A stretch of DNA of 64,000 nt from Serratia liquefaciens. GTDB taxonomy: Bacteria; Pseudomonadota; Gammaproteobacteria; Enterobacterales; Enterobacteriaceae. Of the stretch, positions 9,515-17,526 are shown piece by piece (positions within the stretch are counted from its first letter, which is position 1; the number at the start of each line of letters is the position of its first letter). The notes beneath the pieces are model-generated. The model ran no database searches and had not been told where the DNA came from. It saw only the letters and a list, made by a program, of their open reading frames with translations. The stretch spans positions 2,727,019 through 2,791,018 of the forward strand of contig NZ_CP088930.1 of assembly GCF_027594825.1 (NCBI RefSeq), given 5' to 3'. The position numbers were made by a program, and so were the translations under genes.

Positions 9515-9591
9515 TGGGAAAATAACTCACTCGCACACAACACCAGGGAAACCCGCCAGATGGCGGGAAGTGAAGTAGCAGTGAGATAAAC

Positions 9592-9624
9592 AAAAGGGCC
9601 AGAGATTTAATCTGGCCCTTTTTA
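9592..9624. terminator. Bidirectional intrinsic terminator
   Basis: AAAAGGGCCAGA pairs with TCTGGCCCTTTTT around a GATTTAA loop; there are A- and T-runs on opposite sides, so it can serve both the plus-strand operon ending at 9514 and the minus-strand spy gene ending at 9639. A second GC hairpin (CCCGCC/GGCGGG) lies just upstream at 9552-9567. Confidence 0.85.
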
Positions 9625-9638
9625 TTTACCGCATGAAA

Positions 9639-10136
9639 TTATTTCTGTTCAGTCGCCATTTTCGACTTCATGTTATTCATGTGGTCCATCATTTTCTGTT
9701 CGCGTTTCTGATAATTCTCATTGTATTGTTTTTTCTGCTCTGGGGTCAGCAGGTTGTACATTTTATTTTCAGCTTTGGCGCGCTCCAGCATATGCTCGGA
9801 CTGAGTTTTGCTGATGGCGTCAATTTGGGCTTTCGCTTTGGCTTCGTCGAAGCTGTCGGAGGCGACCAGGCTATGCAAGGCTTGGCGCTCCTCTTTCATG
9901 CCCGCACCGCGTTTCTGATGCGACTCTTTCATGATGTCGCGCATTTGTTGGCGCTGCTGCTCAGTCAGGTTCAGACCGGCGAATGGCCCGCCTTTACCTT
10001 CGCCTTTGTGGTGCATCATTTTCATTGGGGTGGCATCTGTCGTCGCAGGGGCCGCTGTCGTATCGGCAGCGAAAGCCATGGAAGCAGAACCCAGAGCCAG
10101 AGTAGAAGCGACAAATAAAGCGGTCAGTTTACGCAT
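9639..10136 (-). CDS. spy: Spy/CpxP-family periplasmic chaperone
   Basis: A 165-residue periplasmic ATP-independent chaperone. The start at 10136 (MRKLTALF) is preceded by AAGGAAAT; a longer frame to 10163 lacks a good ribosome site. Residues 1-23 are a signal peptide ending in AFA. Both LTxxQ motifs of the Spy/CpxP family are present (LTEQQRQQM and LTPEQKKQY), within a helical region rich in charged and Met/His residues (MKMMHH, KMMDHMNNMKSKM). Spy forms a cradle-shaped dimer that binds unfolded proteins and in Escherichia is induced through CpxR and BaeR. The N-terminal Thr/Ala-rich linker is longer than in E. coli Spy. Spy rather than CpxP by overall likeness. Confidence 0.86.
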   Translation of the reverse strand: MRKLTALFVASTLALGSASMAFAADTTAAPATTDATPMKMMHHKGEGKGGPFAGLNLTEQQRQQMRDIMKESHQKRGAGMKEERQALHSLVASDSFDEAKAKAQIDAISKTQSEHMLERAKAENKMYNLLTPEQKKQYNENYQKREQKMMDHMNNMKSKMATEQK

Positions 10137-10242
10137 AATCATTTCCTTAAAATTATTCTTCATCAGGAGCGCTGTACGTGAACAGGCTCATCTTTCGTCG
10201 GAGATAATAATAGGCCGATAAACATATAGTAATGCGATGGAG

Positions 10243-10257
10243 TGTAAATTTATTAAA
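10243..10257. promoter_or_regulatory. Weak CpxR-box-like sequence upstream of spy
   Basis: GTAAATTTATTAAAG resembles the CpxR pattern GTAAA-N5-GTAAA with one missing position. It lies about 110 bases upstream of the spy start. The match is imperfect and AT-rich, so this is suggestive only. Confidence 0.25.
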
Positions 10258-10742
10258 GCCCAGAACAGGTTTATTCGACAATAATGAATGAATTATGGAG
10301 ATGATGCGTATTATATGGAAATTTTGGTTTCCCATAGCATGAATTTCCCCCAAATTGTTCAGTCCCCCCTATGGGGTTATTCCGGTCACCAGCCCACTTT
10401 ATTATAATTTAGGCTTGTCCAGCGCAACCGTCTTGCAACAAGAGGGAAGCGGGGCAGAAATCGTACGGATCTCTCGAAACCACAGGTTCTCACTTACACT
10501 TACAGCTGCGCCCGCAATCGGCGCGATCGTCAGGATCCGGCACAACGCGCCACCTTGGGCACCGGCGGCCATGCAGCGTTTACGCTGCAAAACTAATTAT
10601 TGGCTATATAATAGTTTCACCCTCTGCCCGTGAAAAACGTGTTATATGATGGAGATACGTGCACTACGGCCACTACCGGGCCAGAACCTGTTGCTGCGCC
10701 CATCGCACAGTCCTGGCTGTCGTGCCCTTTTGAGGAATCATC
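10258..10742. other. Intergenic region upstream of rpfR
   Basis: No convincing gene here; short frames lack ribosome sites. A TATAAT hexamer at 10607-10612 is a possible -10 element for rpfR, without a good -35. A small hairpin (GCAGCG-TTTA-CGCTGC, 10573-10588) lies just before it. Confidence 0.35.
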
Positions 10743-12737
10743 ATGTTCGCAGACCAAGGCCTTATGCTTCTTAATGCCCATTTCGGCACCAACAGCCCTT
10801 ATTGGCGGTTGGCGTTTGACAGCAATGCCCTGGCGTTGTCGGCAGTTAAAGGCAAAACCCATGTGGCCGTGGCGCTCAGCGCCATGCAGGCGGCCAAGAT
10901 CCGCCGTCTGAGCGGCATTACCGCCAGCCTGGATATCACCATCACGCTGGGCGGCGAGCCAATACATCTGCATCTGGTCGGGCGCAGGATCAATAATCTG
11001 GAATGGGCGGGTACCGCCTCGGCCTTTAGCGACACCCAATCGGTCGCCCGCGACCTGGTACACGGCCTGTCATTTGCAGAACAGGTGGTGTCAGAGGCCA
11101 ATTCGGTGATTGTGATTGTCGACCAGCACGGCCGAATTCAGCGCTTTAACCGACTGAGCGAAGAGTACACCGGCCTGCACGAACATGATGTTATTGGCAA
11201 AAATGTCTTTCAGCTGTTTATGAGCCCGGAAGAAGCGGCGGCATCGCGGCGTAACATCGCCGGTTTTTTTCGCAACGGATCATCCTATGAGGTGGAACGT
11301 TGGATCAAAACGGTAAAAGGTGAACGGCTGTTCTTGTTTCGCAACAAGTTCGTCCACAGCGGCAGCGGTAAAAATGAAGTCTTCCTGATTTGTTCCGGCA
11401 CCGACATTACCGAAGAGCGTCGCGCTCAGGAACGACTGCGGGTGCTGGCCAATACCGACATTATTACCGGCCTGCCCAATCGCAATGCCATTCAGGACAA
11501 AATCACCCAGGCAATAGCCGCACGCGACGGTAATCATGTGGGTCTGGTGTATCTCGATCTCGACAACTTTAAAAAGGTTAACGACGCCTACGGCCATATG
11601 TTCGGCGACCGTTTATTGGTGGAAGTGTCGTTGGCGGTACTTGGCTGCCTCGCGCCAGACCAAACCCTGGCTCGCCTGGGGGGCGACGAGTTTCTGGTGC
11701 TGGCCCAGCAAGCCGACCGCGAGATGCTGCAACGGCTGGCCCAGCGTATTATCGACCGCTTGAAGACCCCCTTCCGTATCGGCCTTATCGAGGTCTATAC
11801 CGGCTGTTCGATCGGCATTGCGCTATGTCCTGAACATGGCAACGATCTCGACAGCCTGATACGCAGTGCCGACACCGCCATGTACGTCGCCAAAGAGCAC
11901 GGCAAACGTACCTATACCGTGTTCTCGCCGGAAATGAACAAACGCGTCGCAGAATACATGTGGCTGGATACCAATCTGCGAAAGGGGTTGGAACAAGAGC
12001 AACTGGTGGTGTACTACCAGCCAAAAATCGAGGCGCTCAGTGGCAAGGTATGCAGCGTAGAAGCTTTGGTGCGTTGGGACTCGCCCGAGCGTGGCCTGAT
12101 CCCACCGCTGCAGTTTATCTCTTATGCCGAAGAGTCCGGTCTGATAGGCCCACTCGGGCGCTGGGTGCTGCAAACCGCCGCCAGACAGGCCGCCCAGTGG
12201 CAACGACAGGGCTTGAATCTGCGGGTGGCAGTGAATCTTTCCGCACGGCAGTTGGTTGATGATTCCATCGTTGAAGATCTCGCTCAGGTCTTACAGAGCA
12301 ATCAACTGGCCCCCTGCCTGCTCGACTTTGAGCTTACCGAAAGCAGCCTGATTGAGGATGAAAAACGTGCCCGCGAAGTGATTACGCGGCTGCGCGATCT
12401 GGGGGCGCAGGTGCATCTCGATGATTTTGGCACCGGCTACTCTTCTTTGGCCCAGTTGGCCCGCATTCCGCTGGATGCCATCAAGCTGGATAAAAGCTTC
12501 GTGCGCGGGGTGAATTGCAATCCGGTTTCACAGTCGCTGGTGCGTGCCATCGTCGCGGCGGCCGAAGCGCTAAGGTTCCGGGTGATTGCCGAAGGTGTAG
12601 AGACCGAAAGCGAGAATCAGTTTTTGGATGAAGTCGGCGTGGATGAGAAACAAGGATTTCTTTTTGCGCGGCCAATGCTCCCGGACCAGTTGGAACATTG
12701 GCTGCAATCTTATTGCCCGCATCCCTCCTCAGCCTGA
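10743..12737 (+). CDS. rpfR: RpfR: DSF receptor, PAS-GGDEF-EAL phosphodiesterase
   Basis: A 664-residue cytoplasmic protein of the RpfR/PdeR (YciR, Gmr) type that senses cis-2-unsaturated fatty acid signals (BDSF) and changes cyclic-di-GMP turnover. Order: N-terminal domain of about 95 residues, equivalent to the RpfF-interaction domain of Burkholderia RpfR; PAS at about 110-235; GGDEF intact at 313-317 (RLGGDEF); EAL intact at 440-442, with DDFGTGYSSL and EGVET of the phosphodiesterase site. Both output motifs look complete, so dual activity is possible. GAGGA precedes the ATG. It is convergent with an rpfF gene 16 bases beyond its stop, which separates this locus from E. coli pdeR, where no rpfF exists. 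That pairing is the main reason for naming it RpfR. Confidence 0.9.
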   Translation: MFADQGLMLLNAHFGTNSPYWRLAFDSNALALSAVKGKTHVAVALSAMQAAKIRRLSGITASLDITITLGGEPIHLHLVGRRINNLEWAGTASAFSDTQSVARDLVHGLSFAEQVVSEANSVIVIVDQHGRIQRFNRLSEEYTGLHEHDVIGKNVFQLFMSPEEAAASRRNIAGFFRNGSSYEVERWIKTVKGERLFLFRNKFVHSGSGKNEVFLICSGTDITEERRAQERLRVLANTDIITGLPNRNAIQDKITQAIAARDGNHVGLVYLDLDNFKKVNDAYGHMFGDRLLVEVSLAVLGCLAPDQTLARLGGDEFLVLAQQADREMLQRLAQRIIDRLKTPFRIGLIEVYTGCSIGIALCPEHGNDLDSLIRSADTAMYVAKEHGKRTYTVFSPEMNKRVAEYMWLDTNLRKGLEQEQLVVYYQPKIEALSGKVCSVEALVRWDSPERGLIPPLQFISYAEESGLIGPLGRWVLQTAARQAAQWQRQGLNLRVAVNLSARQLVDDSIVEDLAQVLQSNQLAPCLLDFELTESSLIEDEKRAREVITRLRDLGAQVHLDDFGTGYSSLAQLARIPLDAIKLDKSFVRGVNCNPVSQSLVRAIVAAAEALRFRVIAEGVETESENQFLDEVGVDEKQGFLFARPMLPDQLEHWLQSYCPHPSSA

Positions 12738-12744
12738 TGCGGGC
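12715..12744. terminator. Hairpin at the rpfR/rpfF convergent junction
   Basis: A perfect 9-bp inverted repeat, GCCCGCATC with GATGCGGGC, spans the rpfR stop codon and ends 9 bases before the rpfF stop. There is no T-run on either side, so it may be an RNA 3'-end hairpin rather than a full intrinsic terminator. Confidence 0.4.
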
Positions 12745-12753
12745 AGGGTGATT

Positions 12754-13620
12754 CTAGCCTGCACGACGCAGGTTTAGCGTGTGGCGGTCCTGTAGCATAA
12801 CCAGACGCTCGATATAGGCACGATCTTTCTCCTCGATGGTGAAGGCCGAATGCACCCAATCCTCGGTAATATCCATCAGTTCCGAACGCGTGAGCTGCAA
12901 CACCCGCTGACGGGCTCGCAGCATGGCGCGCATTCCATTCAGTTTGGGTCGGATGGTATCGATGAAGGTGCGGGTGGCCACATAGGCATCGCCGGGCTGG
13001 AACAACTGATCGACCAGGCCACGGCTTTCAAACCATTCCGCGGTGTGCGACTCCCCCCCCCAGATCAGCTCTTCCGCCAGGCGCATGCCTGCCTTGCGTG
13101 CCACCAGCGAATATCCCCCCATGCCGGGGAACAGGTTGAACGCAATTTCCGGAAACCCCATCCGGGCGTTGTTCTGTGCCAGCACGAAATGGTGCGCCAG
13201 CGCCGCTTCGAAGCCGCCCCCCAGGGCGCTACCTTCCACCATCGCAATGCTGACCGCCCCGGTATCAAACCCGCGCGCCGCCGCATGCACGCAGTCAATA
13301 CAGGCACGTGCGTAAGCCATCATCGCCTCGCGTTTGCGGTTTTTAATGGCCTCGGCAAAGAACTGCAGATCGCCGCCGACGTTGAACATATTGGGCACCA
13401 GCGATCCGGTGACCCAAAAATCAAACTGCAATGAAGACTCTTTTGCTGCCTGCGCCAGCGTCATGATGTCTTCGATTAACGCCTGATTGAAGCAAGGGCG
13501 TGGTTCTGCACGTAGCAGCATCCACATAATGTGCCGCTCTTCCTCATAGTAGGCGGATATCTGGGTCAAATTGCCCGCTTCGGTAAACGGACGACAGGTG
13601 GGATGATTAAGTAATTTCAT
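12754..13620 (-). CDS. rpfF: RpfF: DSF-family signal synthase (crotonase fold)
   Basis: A 288-residue enoyl-CoA-hydratase-fold enzyme that makes cis-2-unsaturated fatty acid signals by dehydrating a 3-hydroxyacyl-ACP and releasing the acid. The two catalytic glutamates of RpfF are present with the right 20-residue spacing: Glu138 in GGGFEAAL and Glu158 in GFPEIAF (141 and 161 in Xanthomonas). Length matches RpfF (289). I choose the ATG at 13620, preceded by GGAAGG, over one at 13632. The gene faces rpfR tail to tail, the arrangement expected for the Burkholderia/Cronobacter-type RpfF/RpfR system. Acyl-chain specificity cannot be read from sequence. General crotonases lack this glutamate pair in this context, so confidence is high. 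Confidence 0.92.
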   Translation of the reverse strand: MKLLNHPTCRPFTEAGNLTQISAYYEEERHIMWMLLRAEPRPCFNQALIEDIMTLAQAAKESSLQFDFWVTGSLVPNMFNVGGDLQFFAEAIKNRKREAMMAYARACIDCVHAAARGFDTGAVSIAMVEGSALGGGFEAALAHHFVLAQNNARMGFPEIAFNLFPGMGGYSLVARKAGMRLAEELIWGGESHTAEWFESRGLVDQLFQPGDAYVATRTFIDTIRPKLNGMRAMLRARQRVLQLTRSELMDITEDWVHSAFTIEEKDRAYIERLVMLQDRHTLNLRRAG

Positions 13621-13769
13621 ATGACCTTCCATTTTCTCTCGTGTTAACAGTTGAAACCGTTCCAGCCCCTACGGCTGCAGTTGCGCTGCGGCTGGTAAAC
13701 CGCCGCGCCACATCATGAGTAAACGCTTTCTTGGTGATGAAACAGATAAAAATTGAAGGTCGGAGAATG

Positions 13770-13794
13770 AAAAAAACCGCGCTGGAACGCGGCT
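13770..13794 (-). terminator. Orphan intrinsic terminator, minus strand
   Basis: On the minus strand CCGCG-TTCCAG-CGCGG is followed by seven T residues, a good intrinsic terminator. No minus-strand gene precedes it: the nearest upstream minus-strand feature would have to start within 13795-13960, in the yhjD upstream region. It ends 150 bases before the rpfF start. An unannotated small RNA is one explanation. Confidence 0.65.
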
Positions 13795-13960
13795 GACATA
13801 AGAATTTTACCTATCGGCATGCGGCAACATTTCACCGGGGGAGTGAACGCGCTAAGCTCACAAATTAGCCGGTTACCGGCCCCGGCGGCCAAAACGGCGA
13901 GCCTTTTGGCTATAATCAACATTGAGACAGCCTATTTATCGTTAAGGATATCGTGACGTA

Positions 13961-14980
13961 ATGCCTACAGGATCAGATAAAGACCCCCGTCAGCCCAACA
14001 GTGAAGCGCCACAAAAACCGCTGATCGACATCAAGACCGGCCACCAGACCCTTGACCGGCGTATTTCCGGATTTTCACGTCTGGTCGAACGCATCAAGGC
14101 CTGGCCAAGCATCGCTCACCTGCTGCGCGCCACCGAGCGCTTTAACGATCGCCTGGGCAGCCAATTCGGCGCTGCCATCACCTATTTCTCGTTTCTTTCG
14201 CTGATCCCGATTCTGATGGTGTCGTTTGCCGCCGTCGGTTTTGTGTTGGCATCCAACCCGGACCTGCTGACCGGGCTGATCAATAAAATCGTCGGCAGCA
14301 TCAGCGATCCGACCCTGGCCAGCACGCTGAAAAACACCGTCAATACCGCCATTCAGCAACGCACCACCGTGGGGCTGACCGGGCTGGCGCTGGCGCTGTA
14401 TTCGGGGATCAGTTGGATGGGCAATCTGCGTGAGGCGATCCGTGCGCAGTCGCGTGACGTCTGGGAGCGCAATCCGCAGGATCAGGAAAAAATCTATTTC
14501 AAATACACCCGCGATTTTATCTCGCTGACCGGTCTGGTGGTGGCGCTGATTATCACCCTGACGTTGACCTCCATTGCCGGTTCGGCGCAGGCGGCGATCG
14601 TGCAGGCGCTGGGCCTGGAAGGCATCGAGTGGCTGCGACCGGCCATGACGCTGATTGCGCTGTCGATCTCCATCTTTGCCAACTACCTGCTGTTTTTGTG
14701 GATCTTCTGGATGCTGCCACGGCATAAGCCAAAGAAAAAGGCGTTGCTGCGGGGCACGCTGCTTGCCGCTATCGGTTTCGAAGTGATTAAGTTTGTGATG
14801 ACCATGACGCTGCCGCAGGTGGCTAAATCCCCTTCCGGTGCCGCCTTTGGTTCGGTGATTGGGCTGATGGCGTTTTTCTATTTCTTCGCCCGCCTGACGC
14901 TGTTTTGCGCCGCCTGGATCGCCACCGCCCAGTATAAAGAGGATAAAACCCTGCCAACCTCAGAACAATCCGCGCCCTAA
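13961..14980 (+). CDS. yhjD: YhjD inner-membrane protein (YihY/BrkB family)
   Basis: A 339-residue polytopic inner-membrane protein of the YihY/BrkB family. An N-terminal hydrophilic stretch of about 70 residues is followed by about six hydrophobic segments, starting at FGAAITYFSFLSLIPILMV. E. coli YhjD is known because a point mutation lets cells survive without Kdo, suggesting a role in moving lipid IVA or another envelope lipid. The order yhjD-yhjE-(cdh)-yhjG-pdeH-kdgK matches E. coli synteny and supports the name. A TATAAT at 13911-13916 is a likely -10; AAGGA lies about 12 bases before the ATG, a long spacing. A strong terminator follows. Confidence 0.9.
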   Translation: MPTGSDKDPRQPNSEAPQKPLIDIKTGHQTLDRRISGFSRLVERIKAWPSIAHLLRATERFNDRLGSQFGAAITYFSFLSLIPILMVSFAAVGFVLASNPDLLTGLINKIVGSISDPTLASTLKNTVNTAIQQRTTVGLTGLALALYSGISWMGNLREAIRAQSRDVWERNPQDQEKIYFKYTRDFISLTGLVVALIITLTLTSIAGSAQAAIVQALGLEGIEWLRPAMTLIALSISIFANYLLFLWIFWMLPRHKPKKKALLRGTLLAAIGFEVIKFVMTMTLPQVAKSPSGAAFGSVIGLMAFFYFFARLTLFCAAWIATAQYKEDKTLPTSEQSAP

Positions 14981-14995
14981 ATCAACGCAATCATA

Positions 14996-15024
14996 CCGGC
15001 CACTTTCTGATGGCCGGTTTTTTA
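14996..15024 (+). terminator. Intrinsic terminator after yhjD
   Basis: CCGGCCA pairs with TGGCCGG around CTTTCTGA and runs into six T residues, 15 bases after the yhjD stop. Confidence 0.88.
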
Positions 15025-15126
15025 TTCTTCATTTAAACCACAAGCCCAGTACATAAAACCAAAAATAAGCTATCACGCCTGCCAAAACCAGCATAACAAA
15101 CTACAGGCTAACTTTTCTTTTCGCCT

Positions 15127-15149
15127 TTTGCAGATGTTCAGTCTGCAAA
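15127..15149. promoter_or_regulatory. Operator-like inverted repeat upstream of yhjE
   Basis: TTTGCAGA and TCTGCAAA form a perfect 8-bp inverted repeat with a 7-base spacer, about 160 bases before yhjE. It has the look of a dimeric regulator site; no regulator is assigned. The rest of 15025-15308 is AT-rich and shows no gene. Confidence 0.35.
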
Positions 15150-15308
15150 TCATTCATTTGGCAACGTTAAAATCTATGCAGAAACGCAGCGATGAAACAT
15201 TAAGCTTTTTAACCGGTTAATCACCGCATTGTACAAAGTTTCATCATTGAAAAGGCATTTTGCTATGACTAAGATGGATTTTTACAAATTCAAAATATAA
15301 GAAATATT

Positions 15309-16631
15309 ATGCAAGCCTCCATCGCACCAACTCTGGACGCCGACGACGCGTCAACACCGGTTAACTCACGCGGAAAAGTGATTGTCGCCTCGCTGGTCGG
15401 GACCGCTATCGAGTTTTTCGATTTTTACATTTACGCCACCGCTGCGGTGATCGTTTTCCCGCATATCTTCTTCCCACAGGGCGATCCCACCACCGCCACG
15501 CTGCAGTCGCTGGCCACTTTCGCCGTCGCTTTCATTGCGCGCCCAATTGGTTCGGCGCTGTTCGGCCACTTCGGCGATCGCGTAGGGCGTAAGGTGACCC
15601 TGGTCGCCTCGCTGCTCACTATGGGGATTTCCACCGTGCTGATCGGCCTGCTGCCAAGCTACGAAACCATTGGCATCTTCGCGCCAATCCTGCTGGCGCT
15701 GGCGCGCTTCGGTCAGGGTCTGGGCCTGGGTGGGGAATGGGGCGGCGCCGCCTTGCTGGCCACCGAGAATGCCCCGGCCAGAAAACGGGCACTGTACGGT
15801 TCCTTCCCGCAGTTGGGCGCCCCTATCGGCTTCTTCTTCGCTAACGGTACCTTCCTGCTGCTCTCCTGGCTACTGACGGACCAGCAGTTTATGGAATGGG
15901 GCTGGCGCGTGCCGTTTATTCTGTCCGCCGCACTGGTGCTGATCGGGCTGTACGTGCGAGTGTCACTGCATGAAACACCGGTATTCGCCAAGGTGGCAAA
16001 AGCCGGCAAGCAGGTGAAAATTCCGCTCGGCACCCTGCTCAGCAAGCACCTGAAAGTGACCATCCTCGGCACCTTCATCATGCTGGCGACCTATACGCTG
16101 TTCTACCTGATGACGGTGTACTCGATGACCTACGGCACCACGCCGCAGCCGCTGGGGTTAGGCTACTCGCGCAACAGCTTCCTGTGGATGCTGATGGTGG
16201 CTGTAATTGGCTTTGGCGTTATGGTACCGATTGCCGGTCTGCTGGCTGACGCCTTTGGCCGTCGCAAGACCATGATTGTCATTACGCTGCTGATGATCGC
16301 CTTCGCCTTCCTGTTCCCGAGCATGCTGGGCTCCGGCAACCAGGCGCTGGTGATGGGCTTCCTGCTGTGCGGCCTGAGCATCATGGGGCTGACCTTCGGC
16401 CCGATGGGCGCGCTGCTACCGGAGCTGTTCCCGACGGAGGTTCGCTATACCGGCGCCTCCTTCTCCTATAACGTCGCGTCAATTCTCGGGGCTGCGGTAG
16501 CGCCTTATATCGCCACCTGGCTGGCAACGCACTACGGTCTGTTCTATGTCGGTCTGTACCTGGCGGCCATGGCCAGCCTGACGCTGATCGCCCTGCTGCT
16601 GATGAAAGAGACCCGAGACAAGTCGCTGTAA
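15309..16631 (+). CDS. yhjE: YhjE, MHS-family MFS transporter
   Basis: A 440-residue 12-helix carrier of the major facilitator superfamily, metabolite:H+ symporter branch (relatives of ShiA, KgtP and ProP). The family-typical first helix with IEFFDFYIYATAA, the loop 2-3 motif HFGDRVGRK and its repeat ADAFGRRK in the second half are visible. Substrate is unknown for YhjE in E. coli too. The ribosome site (AAGAAAT) is weak. It sits between yhjD and cdh as an independent unit, with about 280 bases of upstream non-coding DNA carrying an operator-like repeat. Confidence 0.9.
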   Translation: MQASIAPTLDADDASTPVNSRGKVIVASLVGTAIEFFDFYIYATAAVIVFPHIFFPQGDPTTATLQSLATFAVAFIARPIGSALFGHFGDRVGRKVTLVASLLTMGISTVLIGLLPSYETIGIFAPILLALARFGQGLGLGGEWGGAALLATENAPARKRALYGSFPQLGAPIGFFFANGTFLLLSWLLTDQQFMEWGWRVPFILSAALVLIGLYVRVSLHETPVFAKVAKAGKQVKIPLGTLLSKHLKVTILGTFIMLATYTLFYLMTVYSMTYGTTPQPLGLGYSRNSFLWMLMVAVIGFGVMVPIAGLLADAFGRRKTMIVITLLMIAFAFLFPSMLGSGNQALVMGFLLCGLSIMGLTFGPMGALLPELFPTEVRYTGASFSYNVASILGAAVAPYIATWLATHYGLFYVGLYLAAMASLTLIALLLMKETRDKSL

Positions 16632-16738
16632 CCCTCTTACGCGGCCCCCATCAGGCGGGCCGCACTTCCCGTATTGTCTCCGGTCATAAAATCGGACTAT
16701 GCTGAACGCTTCCCCTTTGACAGAAATGGAAATCAATA

Positions 16739-17497
16739 ATGTCTCTGCGCCGCAGACTGTTTTGGTACGTTGTGCCATTGGTGGTGATCGCCATTGCGCT
16801 GGCTGCCTGGTTCTGGCTAAATCCCTCCAATTCAAACGCGCTATGGCGTATCGTCAGCCAGCAGTGCCTGCCCAACCAGCAAGCGCATAACAACCCTTCC
16901 CCCTGTGCGCAGGTCGACCCACAGGCCGGTTTTGTAGTGTTTAAGGATCGCAACGGGCCACTGCAGTATTTGCTGATGCCAACCGCCAAAATCACCGGCA
17001 TTGAAAGCCCGCAGGTGCTGGAAGCCGCCACCCCAAACTTCTTTGAGCAAGCCTGGGCAGCGCGGCATTTTATGGCGGATAAATACGGGAAAGAGATTGA
17101 TGACGCCGATATTTCGCTGGCGATTAACTCGGAATATGGCCGAACGCAGAATCAGTTGCATATTCATATTTCCTGCCTGTTACCGGCGGTAAAAACGCAG
17201 TTGGCACAGTACGCGACGGATTACAGTGAACGCTGGGAGCCCCTGCCTGGCGGCTTGTTGGGGCACGACTACCTGGTACGTAAGGTCACCGCCAAGGATC
17301 TAAATAAACAGGGGGCTTTCCGCCTGCTGGCGGAAGGAGTGCCACGAGCCGAGGGCCGTATGGGCAGTTTCGGCCTGGCGATGACCGCATTGCCGGGCGG
17401 TGATTTCCTGCTGCTGGCCACCGAACGCAGTTTGCTGCCGTTTACCCTCGCCTCGGCGGAAGAAATTCAGGATCACGACTGCCGGGTTCTGCAATAA
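16739..17497 (+). CDS. cdh: CDP-diacylglycerol diphosphatase
   Basis: A 252-residue membrane-anchored enzyme that hydrolyses CDP-diacylglycerol to phosphatidic acid and CMP in phospholipid turnover. One N-terminal transmembrane helix (about residues 8-26) is followed by a periplasmic-side catalytic domain with the HIT-like NQLHIHISCL motif near residue 138-147. Length is close to E. coli Cdh (251). In E. coli cdh lies elsewhere, next to sodA-cpxA-tpiA, so its place between yhjE and yhjG is a local rearrangement. It converges on yhjG and shares a bidirectional terminator. Confidence 0.92.
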   Translation: MSLRRRLFWYVVPLVVIAIALAAWFWLNPSNSNALWRIVSQQCLPNQQAHNNPSPCAQVDPQAGFVVFKDRNGPLQYLLMPTAKITGIESPQVLEAATPNFFEQAWAARHFMADKYGKEIDDADISLAINSEYGRTQNQLHIHISCLLPAVKTQLAQYATDYSERWEPLPGGLLGHDYLVRKVTAKDLNKQGAFRLLAEGVPRAEGRMGSFGLAMTALPGGDFLLLATERSLLPFTLASAEEIQDHDCRVLQ

Positions 17498-17498
17498 A

Positions 17499-17521
17499 AA
17501 TGGCCCGCAGTGCGGGCCATT
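17499..17521. terminator. Bidirectional terminator between cdh and yhjG
   Basis: ATGGCCCGCA pairs with TGCGGGCCAT. On the minus strand TTTTTATT follows directly, so it is best suited to ending yhjG transcription. It also lies immediately after the cdh stop. Confidence 0.78.
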
Positions 17522-17526
17522 AGCCG

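Noticed and set aside
10355..10633. 92-codon plus-strand frame between spy and rpfR
   Set aside because: No ribosome site, odd composition and no recognisable family; it is probably chance.
13713..13922. 69-codon minus-strand frame upstream of rpfF
   Set aside because: It runs through a strong intrinsic terminator on its own strand, lacks a ribosome site and resembles no protein I know. I report the terminator instead.
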